This document shows positions 12,089 to 13,928 of a stretch of DNA of 13,928 nucleotides, in pieces. Location: positions 1-13,928 of the forward strand of contig JAJZOC010000058.1 in the NCBI GenBank assembly GCA_021852095.1, written 5' to 3'. The notes under the pieces are model-generated. The model worked only from the letters and a program-made list of their open reading frames with translations, had not been told where the DNA came from and did not search any database. The stretch comes from a bacterium (GTDB lineage: Bacteria; Patescibacteriota; Microgenomatia; Levybacterales; UBA12049). Positions within the stretch are counted from its first letter, which is position 1. Each line of letters starts with the position of its first letter. Both the position numbers and the translations under genes were made by a program.

Positions 12089-13030
12089 TTACAGCTTTTG
12101 AGACGGATGTGTAAGTTTTTGTTTAGCTTCAAACAGTGCCTTTCTAATTTTTTCGATCCGAACAAGTCCTACTTTTACTTTCCCGCCTTGAATGTCTGTA
12201 ATTGTTGGACCCATAATTGTTTTTGCTATTCTACTAAATGGAGCTTTTCTTCCAAAAGGTTTATCAAGTTTCATGAGCTTTATCGCAATTCCATGTTCTG
12301 CTTTTTTAATTGGTTCGAGCGCAGGAAGATTAACCAATGTGTCCCTATTTGCTCGTATCTTACGTTCCTCTTCTCCTAATACTTTGCGTTTTTCGTTAGC
12401 TCTGCGATTTTGTTCTCGTAAATACTCAACATGAGTTTGTTCCACTTCTGCTACATCTCCTTGAATACCCCATCTTCTCATTAATTCTTTTACTCTCTCT
12501 TTATGAAACTCAAACGATACAATAAGAACTTTTCCAATGCTTCCGTTTTTTTGTAAATCAGCAATCGGATCAAGCTGCTGCTGTGTTCCGTTAAGATTTG
12601 GAAAATCAAAGATATTGTTTACATCTATGCCGTTTTTTATAAGATAATCTTTTTCTAAATCAGAAGTTGCAGGATTATTTTCTTCTCCCGGAAGAATAAT
12701 AAATGGTGCTTTTTGTTGTTCGTATAATTCCCGCCCCGCAAGAACCGCACGGGAAGTAAAATGAGACATACTGTAAGTAGTTCTTGGCCCAGGTAAATTT
12801 TCTACGTTATTTCTTTCTACATCTGCCGGATTAACATCTCTTTTCTTTCTTGTATATGGAAGAATTACAATTGCATCATAGGGGAAGACCCTATTTTCTA
12901 CTTCTGAAAGCGGAGAATAGGAATTTGTTTCCATAAAATGAGCATAGCAAAAAACAAAAGAAAAGACAAAAGAACATATTAAGCAAGTAACTGTCCACGA
13001 TTTGACAAAAACAATATCAGAATATGCCAT
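12089..13030 (-). CDS. Membrane-anchored DUF218 (YdcF/SanA-like) protein
   Basis: DUF218-type protein of unknown biochemical role; relatives include SanA, ElyC and YdcF, linked to envelope integrity. One N-terminal membrane helix (about 11-30, SWTVTCLICSFVFSFVFCYA) probably anchors it with the domain outside. The DUF218 domain spans about 50-200: YDAIVILPY (51-59), SRAVLAGRELYEQQKAPFIILPG (93-115), LEKDYLIKNGIDVNNIF (125-141) and KVLIVSFEFHKERVKELMRRWG (167-188), corresponding to the family's strand, S-x-R-x-x-x-A, I-S-G and F-H-x-x-R elements. The C-terminal third (about 205-313) is charged and probably helical and is not part of the usual domain. It stands alone on the minus strand, between the truncated maf and the recombinase-tail remnant, so it may belong to an inserted cassette. 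Confidence 0.85.
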   Translation of the reverse strand: MAYSDIVFVKSWTVTCLICSFVFSFVFCYAHFMETNSYSPLSEVENRVFPYDAIVILPYTRKKRDVNPADVERNNVENLPGPRTTYSMSHFTSRAVLAGRELYEQQKAPFIILPGEENNPATSDLEKDYLIKNGIDVNNIFDFPNLNGTQQQLDPIADLQKNGSIGKVLIVSFEFHKERVKELMRRWGIQGDVAEVEQTHVEYLREQNRRANEKRKVLGEEERKIRANRDTLVNLPALEPIKKAEHGIAIKLMKLDKPFGRKAPFSRIAKTIMGPTITDIQGGKVKVGLVRIEKIRKALFEAKQKLTHPSQKL

Positions 13031-13060
13031 ATTAAATTCTAAGGGTATAATGGGGGTATC

Positions 13061-13180
13061 ATGCTAAATTTATTTACCTTGAGTACAATCGGGGGGGGGT
13101 TCGATATCTCAAATGGAAACCGCTATCTTCAATATGTAAAGGGTCGGAGCCGCAAGACCACAAGCCTGACAGAATTGTAA
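13061..13180 (+). pseudogene. Degenerate second copy of the recombinase 3' end, in a 39-codon frame
   Basis: The last 60 bp (13121-13180) match the last 60 bp of the recombinase gene at 11276-11335 in 50 of 60 positions and encode RYLQYVKGRSRKTTSLTEL, differing by three residues. Most other changes are synonymous, as expected for a once-functional paralogue. The catalytic core is absent. An open frame runs from ATG 13061 through nine consecutive G's (13091-13099, three Gly codons) into this tail, preceded by TATAAT (13046-13051) and GGGGG. This could be a chance fusion or a remnant; I treat it as a broken gene. Confidence 0.75.
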
Positions 13181-13186
13181 TTTAGA

Positions 13187-13399
13187 TTACTTTTTAAATA
13201 TAGTTACATGGCTTTTGAGAAATTCTGTCTTAAAGGTTTCCAAAAACCCAAGTCTGCCAAGAAGCGCCGGCACCTCATTGCTGTCAAAGAAAGTAAGCGG
13301 AATATCTATTTTTATATCGCCTATTTTTGCTTTTATCTTTATTTTACAAAGATATATTATCTCGGGGACATTTTGGGGACGGTCCTCAACTGTCTTGCC
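13187..13399 (-). pseudogene. 3' fragment of a retropepsin-like aspartic protease-type gene
   Basis: On the minus strand a frame bounded by stops (TAG at 13402-13400, TAA at 13189-13187) ends with IKIKAKIGDIKIDIPLTFFD, then SNEVPALLGRLGFLETFKTEF and LKSHVTIFKK. The LLGR-x-GF-x-x-x-F pattern resembles the C-terminal part of single-domain retroviral-type (clan AA) aspartic proteases found in bacteria. There is no Met or other plausible start, and the catalytic D-T/S-G half is missing, so this is a decayed 5'-truncated remnant. Its start is replaced by the GGGGAC-containing repeat. The family call is from pattern memory. Confidence 0.55.
13364..13385. repeat. Twin GGGGAC motif with GGACGGTCC palindrome
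   Basis: GGGGAC occurs at 13364-13369 and 13375-13380 and runs into GGACGGTCC (13377-13385), an odd palindrome, followed by TCAACTGTC. This GC-rich motif in AT-rich DNA looks like a REP-type or transposon-end sequence. It sits where the protease fragment loses its 5' part. Confidence 0.45.
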
Positions 13400-13443
13400 C
13401 TAACAATCCAAACTAAGCATACTTTTTAGATCTAGATTTATTG

Positions 13444-13515
13444 TGGGCCTGGATGGGATCGAACCATCGACATCGATATTATAAGTATCGCGCTCTACCA
13501 CTGAGCTACAGGCCC
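13444..13515 (-). tRNA. tRNA-Ile (UAU anticodon)
   Basis: The minus strand folds into a standard cloverleaf: acceptor GGGCCTG/CAGGCCC with A73, D arm GCTCAGTGGTAGAGC, anticodon arm CGATA-CTTATAA-TATCG with anticodon TAT at 34-36, and T arm GATGG-TTCGATC-CCATC. UAU reads the isoleucine codon AUA directly. Most bacteria instead use a CAU tRNA modified with lysidine by TilS. CCA is not encoded. A TATAAT (minus strand of 13530-13525) lies 9 nt upstream of the 5' end. Confidence 0.93.
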
Positions 13516-13555
13516 ATTGAAATAATTATAACATAGTGTAGCACAAATTCGGGGA

Positions 13556-13601
13556 TTGACAAACAGCTTTTATTTGTATAATATTGTATATGCATTGTAT
13601 A
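13556..13601 (+). promoter_or_regulatory. Promoter and TTGTATA operator-like repeats of the brnTA operon
   Basis: TTGACA (13556-13561) and TATAAT (13577-13582) are both perfect hexamers, but the spacer is 15 nt; TAATAT at 13580 would give 18. Three direct copies of TTGTATA (13574-13580, 13584-13590, 13595-13601) are spaced 10 and 11 bp, one helical turn, and cover the -10 box and start region. This arrangement suits an autorepressing antitoxin. Confidence 0.65.
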
Positions 13602-13606
13602 TATAA

Positions 13607-13928
13607 ATGACCATAATTAGATTAAGTAAAGTTTTAAAGTTTGAATGGGATCAAGGGAATGAGGAAAAGAATTGGATTAAGCATAATGTTTTAGCGAAAG
13701 AAGCGGAAGATGTTTTTTATGACACCAAAAGGTTGCTTTTGGAAGACAATAAACATTCAGAAAAAGAGAAAAGATTTATTTTGATAGGCAAAACAAAGGA
13801 GAAGCGAATGCTGTTTACTATATTTACCATAAGGGGTAAAAAAATAAGAATTATTTCATCAAGAGACACAAATAGAAAGGAGGAGAATTTTTATGAAAAA
13901 GCCGTTAGTGTTGCCAAAGTTCAAAAAT
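13607..13928 (+). CDS. brnT: BrnT-family toxin (3' end outside window)
   Basis: Ribonuclease toxin of a type II toxin-antitoxin system with a RelE-like fold. The protein begins near LKFEWDQGNEEKNWIKHNVLAKEAEDVF (10-37), matching the BrnT opening F-E-W-D-x-x-K-x-x-x-N-x-x-K-H-x-V-x-x-x-E-A-x-x-V-F. It continues with EKRFILIGKTKEKRMLFTIF (54-73) and the family's hallmark IRIISSRDTNRKEENFYEKA (80-99). The 107 codons in the window contain no stop, slightly longer than the usual 90-100 residues. The ATG follows the consensus promoter and TTGTATA repeats. The antitoxin start codon lies inside its 3' end, the usual order for brnT-brnA. Family assignment is confident. Confidence 0.9.
   Translation, partial: MTIIRLSKVLKFEWDQGNEEKNWIKHNVLAKEAEDVFYDTKRLLLEDNKHSEKEKRFILIGKTKEKRMLFTIFTIRGKKIRIISSRDTNRKEENFYEKAVSVAKVQK
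13893..13928 (+). CDS. brnA: BrnA-like antitoxin, first 12 codons
   Basis: Inside the end of brnT, in another frame, an ATG is preceded by AAAGGAGGA (13876-13884), the strongest Shine-Dalgarno in the window, 8 nt upstream. It opens MKKPLVLPKFKN, like the L-P-x-F-k-s/n beginning of BrnA antitoxins, which have a ribbon-helix-helix domain, bind BrnT and repress the operon. The strong ribosome binding site would favour antitoxin over toxin synthesis. Only 12 codons are visible, so the call leans on context. Confidence 0.75.
   Translation, partial: MKKPLVLPKFKN

Noticed and set aside
13208..13429. Plus-strand 73- and 62-codon frames opposite the protease fragment
   Set aside because: Low-complexity hydrophobic products with no family pattern; the minus-strand frame gives a recognisable C-terminal motif.
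1..13928. Alternative genetic code (UGA as Gly, as in some candidate phyla)
   Set aside because: All recognised genes read cleanly under the standard bacterial code and no conserved motif is interrupted by an in-frame UGA.

Overview
This AT-rich, gene-dense window looks like part of a reduced bacterial genome, probably a member of the Candidate Phyla Radiation (Patescibacteria), with a Microgenomates-like flavour. That placement is inference. It rests on short, tightly packed housekeeping genes, three tRNA genes that all lack an encoded CCA end, a group I intron inside an initiator tRNA, lineage-type hypothetical proteins, and many small AT-rich or palindromic repeats inserted between and even within genes. 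No taxonomic marker was compared.

Left part (1-8728) lies almost entirely on the minus strand. In transcription order it holds: murI (glutamate racemase) and murD (D-glutamate ligase), consecutive steps supplying and adding D-Glu in peptidoglycan synthesis; tgt (queuine/preQ1 tRNA-guanine transglycosylase) with a hypothetical gene behind it; a TrpR/YerC-like repressor with its own consensus promoter and a trp-operator-like palindrome over the -10 box; then an apparent operon of a 405-residue unknown protein, an aspartate/glutamate-type racemase, trpS and a truncated PfkB sugar kinase. MurD carries two in-frame insertions made of repeat DNA, and the PfkB gene carries a 5-copy heptanucleotide tandem repeat.

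Middle part (8780-9300) is an RNA locus: a CAU-anticodon tRNA (probably elongator Met) on the minus strand and, divergently, an initiator tRNA-fMet split by a 197-nt group I intron just 5' of the anticodon. Overlapping back-to-back sigma70-type promoters drive them, and a strong terminator follows the fMet gene.

Right part (9300-13928) is more accessory: a divergent DUF62 (SAM hydrolase/halogenase fold) protein, an FtsB/DivIC-like division protein, a XerC/D-type tyrosine recombinase, a DNPH1/nucleoside deoxyribosyltransferase-like enzyme followed by a truncated Maf, and a membrane-anchored DUF218 protein. A second, degenerate copy of the recombinase 3' end lies 1.8 kb downstream, followed by an aspartic-protease-like gene fragment. 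The window ends with tRNA-Ile(UAU) and the start of a BrnT/BrnA toxin-antitoxin operon that runs off the right edge.

The strongest leads are the intron-split initiator tRNA, the UAU-type tRNA-Ile beside a CAU tRNA (lysidine-free AUA decoding), the trp-operator-like autoregulatory site, the duplicated recombinase tail bracketing a small cassette, and a family of 7-bp-period repeats that invades coding genes.
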